Notes: a model not told the origin generated them from the sequence alone. A stretch of DNA of 64,000 nt from Variovorax fucosicus (GCF_030316825.1 NZ_JASZYU010000002.1:992001-1056000), one strand, 5' to 3'. Counted from the first letter of the stretch, positions 24,571 through 33,694 are shown. Translations and numbers: made by a program.

Positions 24571-27500
24571 TGCAGGCGCCGCTCGCACTGACGGCTCTGG
24601 CGGCCACCGTCCAGGCCGCCTTGGCCTTGGCGCCGGGGCAGGAGTTCCAGTTCCAACTCCGTGTGGTCCAGACCTACAACTGGGGCACGTTCGACAAGTT
24701 GCGCGAAATACATGTTGCACCGGAAGGCCACATCGTGCTGGGGCCGTCCGGCTCCGGCAAGTCGACGCTGCTGGATGGGCACACATCGTTGCTGACGCCC
24801 CCGCGCTGGCTTGACTTCAACACTGCAGCGCGCAGCACAGAGAAGGGCACCGGCGACCGCAGCCTGGCCACCTATGTGCGCGGCGCGTGGGCCACCCAGA
24901 CCGGAGAAGAGGGCGAGAAGGTCAAGAAGTACCTGCGCTCGGGCACCACCTGGTCGAGCTTGGCGGAAACCTACCGGGATCACACCGGCCGCACGGTGGT
25001 TATCGGACGCATCCTTTGGATTAAAGGCAACGGCTCCTCTGAGGCGGACGTGCATCGCCTGTTCTTTGTCGCTGAGCGCGAATTCTCGCTGCGCGAGCTG
25101 GAGTTCTTTCCGGATGACGGTACCGGCTTCGAGGTGCGGCGCCTTAAGGCGAAGCTGCCGGATGTGTTTTTCACGGACGAGTTCAGCGGCTACCAAACCC
25201 GCTTCACGCGCCTGTTCGATATCAAGAGCGACCGCGCGCTGCGGTTGCTCCACAAGACACAATCGGCCAAGGACCTGGGCGACCTCAACAAGTTCCTGCG
25301 CGACTTCATGCTGGACCCGCCGGAGACCTTCACCGTCGCCGAAACGCTGGTCAACGAGTTCCAGGTGCTCAACGCCGCGCACGAGGCGGTGCTCACGGCC
25401 CGGCTACAAATCGAGGCACTGCGTCCGGTGCGTGATGCGCTGATGGAGTACGAAGCTACCCGCAACGTCCTGTCGCTGCTGTCCGAGGAGCGCCTGGGCG
25501 TCAGCTACTGGGGCGAGCAGCTTCGCCACAAGCTCCTCACCGAGCTGGTCGAAGAACAGACTACCCGAGCGGCAGGGCTGGCCGCGGACATCGACCGGGC
25601 CAAGAGCAAGGAAAGGCACGAGGAGGGCAACTACAACGCCATCCTTTCTATGCGCGCAGGGGCTGGCGGCAGCCTGATGGCATCGCTGAAGGACCAGGTC
25701 GAGCGGCTGGAACGCGTCCGGGTTCCCGAAGTCTCTGCAAACCATCGACGCTTGGGTGAGGCCTGCGTTGCGCTGGGCTGGGGCTTGCCGGCGACTCCGC
25801 AGGGGTTCGCCGAAGCACAGGCTGAAGCCAAGGTCATCGTGGAAGGCCGCGAGAGCATGAATGCGCGCCACGAGGACGAGCGCGACCGCCTGAAGGAGGA
25901 CAAGCGCAAGGCCGAGGAGCGGTTCGCTTTTCTGATGCAGGAGATCCGGGCGATGGAGAAGCGCGCCTCCAACATGCCGTCGCACCTGCTGGAAATCCGC
26001 GAGCGCATGTCGCAGGAGCTGAATATTCCTGAGGAAGACCTGCCATTCGTGGGCGAATTGCTGCAGGTAAAGGCCAAGGAGTACCAGTGGACGGGGGCCA
26101 TTGAGCGCGTGATGGGCGGCTTTGCCACCTCCTTGCTGGTGGAAGAGCAGCACTACCGCAAAGTCGCCGGCTGGGTGGACGCTACCCACTTGGGTCATCG
26201 GCTGGTCTACCTGCGAATGTCTGCCCGTACTTCGCAAGGGCCGCTCTGCCAGTCTGCTGCTAACTCGCTCATTCGCAAGCTGGATGTCGCGCCCAAGCAC
26301 AAGGAGTGGGTCAGCGAGGAATTGCGCCGGTTCGACTACGCCTGCGTGATGACGGCGGATGAACTGCGTACCGAGGAAAAGGCCGTCACCATTGCGGGCC
26401 AGGTGAAGCACAGCCGCAGTCGGCACGAGAAGGACGACCGCAAGCGCATCGACGACCGGCGCAACTGGATCCTCGGCTTCTCCAACGTCGAGAAGCTGCA
26501 GGCCTACAAAGACGAGGCCAGCGGCGTGGCACAAGCCCTGGGCGAAGCCGAGCGCGCATTGGAAGATGCTCGCAAGGGCGCCACCCACGAGCGGGAGCGG
26601 GTCTATCACGGTCAGGCGCTGGTCAATCTCACCTGGGAGAACACCGACATCGCTGCGGTGCTGGACGAAGTAAGGGGACTGAAGAAGCGCATCGAAGATG
26701 AACACAAGACCCGGCCTCATCTGTCCGAGCTCGACAAAAAGGTCGAAGCTCAGAAGAGGGAGTGGGACAAGGCGGCGCACTCGCGCCAGAGCGCGGAAGC
26801 CGACGCGGCCGACTGCACGCGTGAGCTGGTCCGCGCCAAGAATCGGCTGGAGGAAATTCCAGCCGAGAAGCTCTCCTTTCCCCTGTCGCCGGCGGTGACG
26901 CAGCGCCTGACCACTCGCTTTGAGGCGACGGGCAAGAAGCAGGTGCCGGACCACATCGATTCGGCCAGCACTGCGATGATGAGGGCCATCGGCGAGGCTG
27001 AAAGCACTGCCTTGGGCAAGGCTTCCGAAATGAAGCAAGACATCGAGCACAGGCTGTTCGTCTTCTGCACGAAGTGGGAAGCCGAGGCGAAGGGCCTGGA
27101 CCCGACGCTGGAGGCAGCCTCGGACTTCATGGCGAAGCTGGAGCGGCTCGAGACGGACGGCCTGCACGAATACGTGGCCCGTTTCAAGGGCCTGCTGAGC
27201 GAGCAAAGCGACCAAAACTTGGCCGTGCTGCACGCCAAGCTGGACCAGGAGCGCCGCAGCATAGGTGAGCGCATGGAGCAGGTGAATGAAAGCCTGCGCC
27301 GCTGCGCGTTCAACGAGAACACGTACCTGAAAATCAACTTCGAGGACAAGCCCACGCAGGAGGTGGTCGAGTTCCGCGCCCAGCTCCGGTCGGCCCTCAG
27401 CCACAGCTTCAAGGGCGATGACGACGATGAGGCCGAGCGCCGCTTCGCCGCCTTGAATGCGGTGGTCCAGCGCCTGGGCAGCCAGCAGCCGGCGGACATG

Positions 27501-28013
27501 AAGTGGCGCAATCTGGTGCTCGATGTGCGCCAGCACGTGGTGTTCTCTGCCACTGAGTTCGACGACACGAGCATCGAAGTGGAGACCTACGACAGCGGTG
27601 CTGGCAAGTCCGGCGGCCAGCGGCAGAAGCTCACCACCACGGTACTGGCCGCGGCGCTTCGCTATCAGCTTGCCGGTGAAGACGGCGTGTGGCCCACCTA
27701 TTCCACGGTGGTCATGGACGAAGCCTTCGACCGCGCCGACAACGAGTTCACTGCGATGGTCATGAACATCTTTAAGAAGTTCGGCTTCCAGGTGGTCGCG
27801 GCGACGCCGGTGAAGAACGTCATGGCCCTGGAACCGTTCATCGGTGGGGGAACCTTCATCAGCATCAGGGACCGGAGGCATTCTGAGGCCTTGGCCATCA
27901 CCTACGTTGCTCAAAGCGGTCGACTGAACTTGCCCCTGGAAGCGCAGGAGGTGCTCGCCGAGGAGCTCGCGGCCGAGGCCGCGGAAGCTGACGCGGGTGA
28001 GTCGGCTGCATGA
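24570..28013 (+). CDS. jetC: Wadjet subunit JetC (SMC-like ATPase, MukB/MksB type)
   Basis: An 1147-residue SMC-family ATPase that extrudes DNA loops in the Wadjet complex. Walker A is GPSGSGKST at 58-66. Two long coiled-coil arms fill roughly 270-480 and 620-930 (charged runs such as ERDRLKEDKRKAEERFAFLM), separated by a hinge region near 490-600. The C-terminal head has the ABC signature KSGGQRQK at 1013-1020 and Walker B VVMDEAFDRAD with Asp1050-Glu1051. All ATPase motifs are intact. It starts one base inside the jetB stop and overlaps jetD by four bases (ATGA). Confidence 0.95.
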   Translation: MQAPLALTALAATVQAALALAPGQEFQFQLRVVQTYNWGTFDKLREIHVAPEGHIVLGPSGSGKSTLLDGHTSLLTPPRWLDFNTAARSTEKGTGDRSLATYVRGAWATQTGEEGEKVKKYLRSGTTWSSLAETYRDHTGRTVVIGRILWIKGNGSSEADVHRLFFVAEREFSLRELEFFPDDGTGFEVRRLKAKLPDVFFTDEFSGYQTRFTRLFDIKSDRALRLLHKTQSAKDLGDLNKFLRDFMLDPPETFTVAETLVNEFQVLNAAHEAVLTARLQIEALRPVRDALMEYEATRNVLSLLSEERLGVSYWGEQLRHKLLTELVEEQTTRAAGLAADIDRAKSKERHEEGNYNAILSMRAGAGGSLMASLKDQVERLERVRVPEVSANHRRLGEACVALGWGLPATPQGFAEAQAEAKVIVEGRESMNARHEDERDRLKEDKRKAEERFAFLMQEIRAMEKRASNMPSHLLEIRERMSQELNIPEEDLPFVGELLQVKAKEYQWTGAIERVMGGFATSLLVEEQHYRKVAGWVDATHLGHRLVYLRMSARTSQGPLCQSAANSLIRKLDVAPKHKEWVSEELRRFDYACVMTADELRTEEKAVTIAGQVKHSRSRHEKDDRKRIDDRRNWILGFSNVEKLQAYKDEASGVAQALGEAERALEDARKGATHERERVYHGQALVNLTWENTDIAAVLDEVRGLKKRIEDEHKTRPHLSELDKKVEAQKREWDKAAHSRQSAEADAADCTRELVRAKNRLEEIPAEKLSFPLSPAVTQRLTTRFEATGKKQVPDHIDSASTAMMRAIGEAESTALGKASEMKQDIEHRLFVFCTKWEAEAKGLDPTLEAASDFMAKLERLETDGLHEYVARFKGLLSEQSDQNLAVLHAKLDQERRSIGERMEQVNESLRRCAFNENTYLKINFEDKPTQEVVEFRAQLRSALSHSFKGDDDDEAERRFAALNAVVQRLGSQQPADMKWRNLVLDVRQHVVFSATEFDDTSIEVETYDSGAGKSGGQRQKLTTTVLAAALRYQLAGEDGVWPTYSTVVMDEAFDRADNEFTAMVMNIFKKFGFQVVAATPVKNVMALEPFIGGGTFISIRDRRHSEALAITYVAQSGRLNLPLEAQEVLAEELAAEAAEADAGESAA

Positions 28014-29206
28014 GCGAGCCGAAGCGACTTTCCATCGCCCAGATCCAGGCTCTTGTCCGCAAGAAATGGGATGCCCACCATCCCAACTGGCTGGTCGGCG
28101 CCGCGACGGACGCGTCCTGGCCGCTCGCATTCCGGCTGCACGATCTGACCGAGAAAGATGTTTTTCGCAGTCTCGCTGTCACGCGCGAATGGGTGCAGTC
28201 GTGGCGCGCCTGGAACCCTGGCACCTGCACCGTGGAGTGGACGGGACGCCGGTGGTCATCTGGGGACCAGGAACTGCCGGACCGCCTCGTCGTCCCCAGT
28301 GCTGAAGCGGCGGCCGAACTCCTCGGCCAGCGAGCTGCCTGGGAACGGGCGAAGAGCAGGTACGCTCACCTGTGCGCGGCTTTCCCTCAGCTGGCGGGGT
28401 CCCGGGCGGCTGCCCGGCAATGCGACGGGGTGCTGGCGGATTACCCGGATGCCGATTTCGACCGCCTTTCACGCCTGCTGAACTGGTTCGCTGAGTACCC
28501 GCAGTCAGGCCTCTACTTGAGACAGCTTCCGGTGCCTGACGTGGACACCAAATGGGTCGAGCGGCGAAAGGGCGCCGTGGGCGACCTGGCCCGTCAAATT
28601 CTGGGCGGGCCAGAAGATGCGAGCTTCCATGCCGTATGCGGCCTATGCATCGAGCCTTCCAGGATGCGAGTGCGCGTGCTTTGTCCGCAACTTCGTGCCC
28701 TTGTAGGCGGCTTGTGCGATATCGAGTCGCCGACGGCGCAGATTGCTGCCCTGCCGATTCGACCGCAAACCTGTCTGGTGGTGGAGAACCAGAACACAGG
28801 CATCGCGTTGCCCGACATGCCCGGTGCTGTCGTTTTCATGCGGCTGGGCCTGGCGGTCGACCAGCTCGAGCCGATTGCGTGGCTGCGTGACGCCGACCGC
28901 CAGGTGTATTGGGGTGACCTGGACACGCATGGATTCGCGGCGCTTGCGCGGGCCCGCCGGCGCTTTCCCCGCATGGTCTCCGCCCTCATGGACGAAGTCA
29001 CCCTCCTGGCTCACGAATCGATGTGGGTTCGCGAAGACAAACCCAGCAAGGTGGAAAGCCCCGACGGCCTGACGCCCGAGGAGTTGGCAGTCTATGCAGG
29101 CCTGCGTACCAATCGCTGGGGCGAGCAAGTGCGGCTGGAGCAGGAGCGAATTTCATGGCCGGCTGTGCTCCAGACGCTTCGGTCCGTCGGGCTGTTGAAA
29201 GATTGA
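28010..29206 (+). CDS. jetD: Wadjet nuclease subunit JetD (DUF3322/DUF2220, TOPRIM)
   Basis: A 398-residue protein whose N-terminal part (DUF3322) binds DNA and whose C-terminal TOPRIM part (DUF2220) cuts it. The TOPRIM residues are Glu259 in LVVENQNTG and the DxD Asp303/Asp305 in WGDLDTHGF, all present, with EVTLLAHESMW after them. It completes jetABCD, matching type I Wadjet order. The ATG at 28010 overlaps the jetC stop. A transposase fragment follows within about 65 bases of its stop. Intact catalytic residues in both JetC and JetD suggest a functional system. Confidence 0.94.
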   Translation: MSEPKRLSIAQIQALVRKKWDAHHPNWLVGAATDASWPLAFRLHDLTEKDVFRSLAVTREWVQSWRAWNPGTCTVEWTGRRWSSGDQELPDRLVVPSAEAAAELLGQRAAWERAKSRYAHLCAAFPQLAGSRAAARQCDGVLADYPDADFDRLSRLLNWFAEYPQSGLYLRQLPVPDVDTKWVERRKGAVGDLARQILGGPEDASFHAVCGLCIEPSRMRVRVLCPQLRALVGGLCDIESPTAQIAALPIRPQTCLVVENQNTGIALPDMPGAVVFMRLGLAVDQLEPIAWLRDADRQVYWGDLDTHGFAALARARRRFPRMVSALMDEVTLLAHESMWVREDKPSKVESPDGLTPEELAVYAGLRTNRWGEQVRLEQERISWPAVLQTLRSVGLLKD

Positions 29207-29269
29207 CTTTGTTTGTGAGAAGCAGTCTTGCAGGAGGACATTGGCGCGTGCCCGAGGAGCGGTTGTCCG

Positions 29270-29333
29270 ATTTGTAGTCGAACACGTCGGCGCGGGCCTG
29301 TTCCCTGGTTTGGTAGACCTTGCCGCCCCTGCT
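29270..29333 (-). mobile_element. IS3-type transposase (OrfB) fragment
   Basis: On the minus strand the sequence reads GGKVYQTREQARADVFDY, matching the C-terminal segment of IS3-family OrfB proteins (typical form: ...ETRQQARxAVFDYIExFYN). After the Tyr the match ends. Only about 20 codons survive. It abuts the stop codon of the idonate dehydrogenase gene and lies about 65 bases beyond jetD, so it marks the right side of the Wadjet block. Confidence 0.6.
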
Positions 29334-30367
29334 CAATCGAAGTTCAGAATCACCTTCATGGCCTGCGACCGGTCAGCCGCCAGGGCAAAGGCACGCGCCG
29401 AATCGCGGTACGACAGCGTGGCCGAGATCAGGGGCTTGACGTCCACCAGCCCCTTGTTCAGCAGCTCCACCGCGACCGCGAACTCCTCATGGAAGCGGAA
29501 CGCCCCGCGCAGCTCGAACTCCTTGGCCACGATGGTGTTGATCGGCAGCGTCATCTCGCCGCCCAGCCCGAGTTGAACGATGATGCCGCGCGGGCGCAGC
29601 GCATCGAAGGCACCGACCAGCGCACGCGCATTGCCGCTGGCCTCGAACAGCACGTCGAAGCTGCCCTTGTCCGCGCTGAAGCGCCCAAGCCCCTCGGGCT
29701 CCTCGGCCACGTTGACCACCTCGTCGGCACCGACCTTGAGCGCCTTGCCCAGCGTGTGGGCGCCGACATCGGTGGCCACGATGTGCGCCGCACCGGCGCG
29801 CCGCGCCGCAATGATCGCCAGCGCCCCGATCGGCCCGCAGCCCGTCACCAGCACCCGCTTGCCCAGCAGCGAGCCGGCCCGGCGCACCGCGTGCAGCGCC
29901 ACCGACAGCGGCTCGGCCATCGAGCCCTCCCCGTCGCTCACCGAATCGGCCAGCCGGTGCGCCTGGTGCGTCTCCACCACGATCTGCTGGCGGAAGGCCC
30001 CCTGCACGTGCGGCGTGCGCATGGCGCTGCCGTAGTAGCGCATGTCCAGGCAGTGGTTCTGCAGGCCCTGCTGGCAGAACTTGCACAGGCCACACGGCCG
30101 GCTCGGGCTGATCGCCACGCGCTCGCCGGCTGCAAAGCCGCTCACGTCGGCCCCCACCGCCTCGATCACGCCCGCCACCTCGTGGCCCAGCACCATCGGC
30201 TCCTTGATGCGGATGGTGCCGAAGCCGCCGTGCTGGTAGTAGTGCAGATCGGAGCCGCAGATGCCGCCGCAGCGCACGCGCACCTGCAGCTGGTCGGGCC
30301 CGAGCGCGGGCGTGGCCACCTCTTCGACGCGCAGGTCGCCGGGGGCGTGGATGACGAGGGCTTCCAT
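29333..30367 (-). CDS. idnD: L-idonate 5-dehydrogenase (zinc-dependent medium-chain dehydrogenase)
   Basis: A 344-residue zinc dehydrogenase. The catalytic-zinc ligands are Cys37 in GGICGSDLHYY, His62-Glu63 in LGHEVAG, and a later Glu in MAEPLSVALHAV; the structural-zinc Cys are 92, 95, 98 and 106 (RPCGLCKFCQQGLQNHC). The cofactor turn is VTGCGPIGALAI. The SDLHYYQHGGFGTIRIKEPM stretch is characteristic of L-idonate 5-dehydrogenases. It is 24 bases downstream of an SDR like gluconate 5-dehydrogenase, and a 2-hydroxyacid dehydrogenase lies upstream, which fits idonate/5-keto-gluconate use. Related sugar-acid or polyol substrates are possible. Its stop sits at the edge of the transposase fragment. 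Confidence 0.85.
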   Translation of the reverse strand: MEALVIHAPGDLRVEEVATPALGPDQLQVRVRCGGICGSDLHYYQHGGFGTIRIKEPMVLGHEVAGVIEAVGADVSGFAAGERVAISPSRPCGLCKFCQQGLQNHCLDMRYYGSAMRTPHVQGAFRQQIVVETHQAHRLADSVSDGEGSMAEPLSVALHAVRRAGSLLGKRVLVTGCGPIGALAIIAARRAGAAHIVATDVGAHTLGKALKVGADEVVNVAEEPEGLGRFSADKGSFDVLFEASGNARALVGAFDALRPRGIIVQLGLGGEMTLPINTIVAKEFELRGAFRFHEEFAVAVELLNKGLVDVKPLISATLSYRDSARAFALAADRSQAMKVILNFD

Positions 30368-30391
30368 GGGGAGGGTCTCTCTCTATCTATC

Positions 30392-31183
30392 TCAGAGGGT
30401 TGCGGTCACGCCGCCATCCACGTAGAGGATGTGGCCGTTGACGAAGTTGGAGGCGTTGCTGGCCAGGAACACGGCTGCGCCGACCAGGTCCTGCACGTCG
30501 CCCCAGCGCCGCGAGGGGGTGCGCCCGACCAGCCAGGCGGTGAACTCGGCGTTGTCGACCAGGGCCTGGGTGAGTTCGGTCTTGAAGTAGCCCGGGCCCA
30601 GGCCGTTGACCTGGATGCCGTGCTGGCCCCAGTCGATCGCCATGCCCTTGGTGAGCATCTTCACGGCCCCCTTGCTGGCGGTGTAGGGCGCGATGCCGGG
30701 GCGGCCCAGCTCGCTTTGCACCGAGCAGATGTTGACGATCTTGCCTTGCTTGCGCGGGATCATGTGGCGCGCCACCGCCTGGCCGACCAGGAACACGCTG
30801 TCGACGTTGGTTTTCATGAGCTCGTGCCAGTCGGCCTCGGCGAACTGGTCCAGCGGTGCGCGGCGCTGCATGCCGGCGTTGTTGACCAGGATGTCGATGG
30901 CGCCGATCTCGGCCTCGATGCGGGCCACGGCGGCGGTCACGGCTTCGCCGGAGGTGACATCGAATGCGGCGGTGAGCACCTCAAGGCCTTCGGCGCGCAG
31001 CACCTCGGCTGCCGCTTCGAGCTTGCCAGCGTTGCGCGCGTTCAGGATCACACGGGCACCGGCTTGGGCCAGGCCACGCGCCAGGGCGAAGCCGATGCCG
31101 GCGCTGGAGCCGGTGATGAGCGCCGTGCGCCCGGCGAGGTTGAAGCTTTCAAGGACAGGGTTCAAGGCGAGGTTCTCAATCAA
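30392..31183 (-). CDS. idnO: SDR oxidoreductase, gluconate 5-dehydrogenase-like
   Basis: A 263-residue classical short-chain dehydrogenase. The cofactor motif is TGSSAGIGFALA near 24-35, NNAG follows in ILVNNAGMQRRAPL, and the catalytic Ser...YxxxK is in CSVQSELGRPGIAPYTASKG. The C-terminal GPGYFKTELTQAL and PSRRWGDVQDLVGAAVFL resemble gluconate 5-dehydrogenases (IdnO/Gno), which reduce 5-ketogluconate. Its location between the idonate dehydrogenase and 2-hydroxyacid dehydrogenase genes supports that. Symbol assignment is by family and context only. Confidence 0.83.
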   Translation of the reverse strand: MIENLALNPVLESFNLAGRTALITGSSAGIGFALARGLAQAGARVILNARNAGKLEAAAEVLRAEGLEVLTAAFDVTSGEAVTAAVARIEAEIGAIDILVNNAGMQRRAPLDQFAEADWHELMKTNVDSVFLVGQAVARHMIPRKQGKIVNICSVQSELGRPGIAPYTASKGAVKMLTKGMAIDWGQHGIQVNGLGPGYFKTELTQALVDNAEFTAWLVGRTPSRRWGDVQDLVGAAVFLASNASNFVNGHILYVDGGVTATL

Positions 31184-31228
31184 GATACAGGCGAGGCGAG
31201 GCCGGAACGGCCCAACCGGTCGGAGGGG

Positions 31229-32227
31229 TCAGCGCGCGCCCAGCGCTTCGAGATTGACCGGCGTCGATGGCCTGCCGGCCCGTGGCCCGAAGCCGAGCGC
31301 TGCGATGAGGTTGTCGATGGCCAATGCTGCCATCGCGTGGCGCGTCTTCACCGATGCGCTGCCGATGTGCGGCGTCAGCACGATGTTCGGCACCGCGAGC
31401 AGGTCAGGATGGATGGCGGGTTCACCTTCGAATACGTCGAGACCGGCGGCCGCAATCGTTCCGGCGCGCAGCGCGTGCGCGAGGGCTGCGTCGTCGACGA
31501 TCCCGCCGCGGGCAATGTTCGTCAGCGTGGCCTGGGGCTTCATCTGCGCCAGCTCGGCCGCGCCGATCGCGTGGTGGGAGTCGGGGGAGTAGGGCAGCAC
31601 CAGGATCAGATGGTCGGATTCGCGCAGCAGCGTCGCCTTGTCCACATAGCGGGCGCCGGTCATGTCTTCCAGGTCTGCCGGCAGGCGCGAGCGGTTGTGG
31701 TAGATCACCTGCATGCCGAAACCCAGTGCGCCGCGCCGTGCGATCGCACGGCCGATGCGGCCCATGCCCAGGATCCCGAGGGTTGCGCCGTACACGTCGC
31801 CGCCGGCGAACATGTCGTAGATGCCGGTCTTGCGCCAATCGCCGCGCCGCACGAAGCGTTCCGACTCCGCAATGCGGCGTGCGGTGGCCATCATCAGCGC
31901 GAAGCCATAGTCGGCGGTGGTCTCGGTCAGCACGTCGGGCGTGTTAGTGACCAGGACGCCCCGCGTGGTGCAGGCGGCGACGTCAATGTTGTTGTAGCCG
32001 ACGCCGACGTTGCAAACCGCCTTGAGCTGCGGGCAGGCGTCGAGGAGCTCGGCGTCGATACGCTCGCTGCCCGTGCTCATCACCCCTTGCTTTCCCTGCA
32101 AACGGCGAACCAGTTCGTCCCGGTTCCAGATTTCGTCGGCGGGGTTGTCTTCGACATCGAAATGCTGGCGCAGCCGAACGGCGATGTCTGGAAAGGTGGC
32201 GCGGGTGGCCAGGACGGATGGTCGCAT
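31229..32227 (-). CDS. D-2-hydroxyacid dehydrogenase (GhrB / 2-ketogluconate reductase type)
   Basis: A 332-residue NAD(P)H-dependent enzyme. The Rossmann motif is LGILGMGRIGRAIARR; catalytic Arg is in NIARGGIVDDAAL, Glu in GLDVFEGEP and His in LTPHIGSA. The N-terminal VGYNNIDVAACTTRGVLVTN is standard for the family. GhrB-type enzymes reduce 2-ketogluconate, glyoxylate or hydroxypyruvate. As first gene of the three-gene idn-like operon, a 2-keto-aldonate role is likely. ATG at 32227; promoter probably in the 203-base divergent interval shared with the aminotransferase. Confidence 0.88.
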   Translation of the reverse strand: MRPSVLATRATFPDIAVRLRQHFDVEDNPADEIWNRDELVRRLQGKQGVMSTGSERIDAELLDACPQLKAVCNVGVGYNNIDVAACTTRGVLVTNTPDVLTETTADYGFALMMATARRIAESERFVRRGDWRKTGIYDMFAGGDVYGATLGILGMGRIGRAIARRGALGFGMQVIYHNRSRLPADLEDMTGARYVDKATLLRESDHLILVLPYSPDSHHAIGAAELAQMKPQATLTNIARGGIVDDAALAHALRAGTIAAAGLDVFEGEPAIHPDLLAVPNIVLTPHIGSASVKTRHAMAALAIDNLIAALGFGPRAGRPSTPVNLEALGAR

Positions 32228-32309
32228 GAAGTCTCCTGCTCGATCTGAGCGTCGCCTGCGACGTTATGCAGATCGGCCCGATCGACCAAGACGAGATCGA
32301 TCTACCACC

Positions 32310-32325
32310 ATCGAGAACGCTTATG
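32310..32325 (+). promoter_or_regulatory. ATCGAGAACGCTTATG motif (copy 1)
   Basis: This 16-mer matches 14 of 16 bases with ATCAAGAACGCTTATA at 33679-33694. Copy 1 lies 106 bases before the aminotransferase start in the divergent interval; copy 2 lies 82 bases before the ABC receptor start. Two near-identical words before two consecutive transcription units suggest one regulator. The palindrome AGATCGATCT is just upstream of copy 1. Confidence 0.45.
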
Positions 32326-32430
32326 CCAGGCCGCCATAACGAAATGCGGCACCCCTAGAACGATGCCGTCTTTGCGTTGAAGCCGGCCCGGGCCTAACTT
32401 TGGTTCGTCTTCAACAAGAGCAAAGATCAC

Positions 32431-33639
32431 GTGAGCCCGTCCCGCATCTCGAAGCGCATCCGCCGCATCAAGCCATCCCCGAGCAGCGCCGCCGCCGAGC
32501 GCTTCGCAGCCTTGCGCCGGGAGGGCAAGGACATCATCAACCTCGCAATCGGCGAGCCCGACTTCGACACGCCCACGCACATCCGCCAGGCCGGCTGCGA
32601 GGCGATCGAGCGCGGCGAGACGCGCTACACGCCCGTGGCTGGAACCCTGGCGCTGCGGCAAGCGATCTCCGCCAAACTGAAGCGCGAAAACGGTCTCGAC
32701 TACAGCGCGGGCGAGATCATCGTGACCTGTGGCGCCAAGCACGCGCTGTTCAACGCGTTGTCGGTCACGGTGGAGGAAGGGCACGAGGTGATCGTGCCGG
32801 CGCCTTTCTGGGTCTCGTATCCGGACATGGTGCTCGCCTGCGACGGTACGCCGGTCATGGTCGCTTGCCGGGAAGAAGACGATTTCCGGCTGACCCCCGA
32901 GGCGCTCGAAGCCGCCATCACGCCCGCCACGCGCTGGCTGGTGTTCAATTCGCCGACGAATCCGACCGGGACGACCTACACGACAGCGCAACTGCGCGCG
33001 CTGGCGGACGTTCTCTTGCGGCACCCGCAGGTCATGGTGCTGCTCGACGATATCTACGAGCACATCCGCTTCGACGGTGCTGCCCCGCAGCATCTGCTCG
33101 CCGTCGAACCGGCGCTTCGAGACCGAACGCTGGTGGTGAACGGCGTTTCTAAGACCTATGCGATGACCGGCTGGCGCATCGGCTATGCCGCAGGCCCCAA
33201 GGACATCATCGCCGCGCTGGACATGCTGCAATCCCAATCGACGAGTGGTGTCAGCTCGGTCAGCCAGGCAGCCGCGGCCGTGGCGCTCAACAGCGAAGCC
33301 AGCTTCCTGCCGGAATGGGTAGGCCTCTACCGCCAGCGCCGCGACACCGCTGTCCGTATGCTCAACGAGATCCCGGGCATCCGCGCCAGGTCACCTGGGG
33401 GCGCCTTTTATCTATACCCTCACTGTGGGGGCCTGATCGGCAAGCGCACACAGAGCGGCAAGCTCCTGGAGACCGACAACGACGTCGTGATCCACCTGCT
33501 CGAGGCGGGCGGCGTGATGGTGCTTGCGGGCACTGCCTACGGGGTTTCTCCTTACTTCCGCATGTCGACTGCGACCACCGTCGAGCAGATCGAGGAAGGC
33601 TGCCGGCGCATTGCCAAGGCGGTCGCCGAGCTGAGCTAA
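32431..33639 (+). CDS. class I/II PLP-dependent aminotransferase (aspartate aminotransferase-like)
   Basis: A 402-residue aminotransferase of fold type I. PLP is bound by Lys241 in GVSKTYAMTGWRIGYAAGP, with upstream FNSPTNPTGTTYT and LLDDIYEHIRFDG typical of subgroup Ib aspartate aminotransferases. The substrate carboxylate Arg is expected in the C-terminal PYFRMS. The start is GTG 32431 with a weak purine-rich leader. It precedes the Liv-type transporter by 136 bases and shares the 16-base upstream motif with it, so it may process an imported amino compound. The substrate is not determined. Confidence 0.88.
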   Translation: MSPSRISKRIRRIKPSPSSAAAERFAALRREGKDIINLAIGEPDFDTPTHIRQAGCEAIERGETRYTPVAGTLALRQAISAKLKRENGLDYSAGEIIVTCGAKHALFNALSVTVEEGHEVIVPAPFWVSYPDMVLACDGTPVMVACREEDDFRLTPEALEAAITPATRWLVFNSPTNPTGTTYTTAQLRALADVLLRHPQVMVLLDDIYEHIRFDGAAPQHLLAVEPALRDRTLVVNGVSKTYAMTGWRIGYAAGPKDIIAALDMLQSQSTSGVSSVSQAAAAVALNSEASFLPEWVGLYRQRRDTAVRMLNEIPGIRARSPGGAFYLYPHCGGLIGKRTQSGKLLETDNDVVIHLLEAGGVMVLAGTAYGVSPYFRMSTATTVEQIEEGCRRIAKAVAELS

Positions 33640-33678
33640 CTGCACCGGCTGCGCGGGCGGCCGCACGGGTTCCTGCGT

Positions 33679-33694
33679 ATCAAGAACGCTTATA
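33679..33694 (+). promoter_or_regulatory. ATCAAGAACGCTTATA motif (copy 2)
   Basis: Second copy of the 16-base word at 32310-32325, here extended to TATCAAGAACGCTTATA, which has the outline of a LysR box (TAT-N11-ATA). It lies between the aminotransferase and the ABC receptor gene. One of the LysR regulators near 44 kb could bind here; that is inference. Confidence 0.45.

Noticed and set aside
25404..28130. A 908-codon minus-strand frame opposite jetC
   Set aside because: Composition and lack of motifs mark it as a shadow of the JetC frame.
29228..32248. A 1006-codon plus-strand frame over the idn operon
   Set aside because: It has no domain, a composition typical of shadow frames, and covers three clear minus-strand enzymes.
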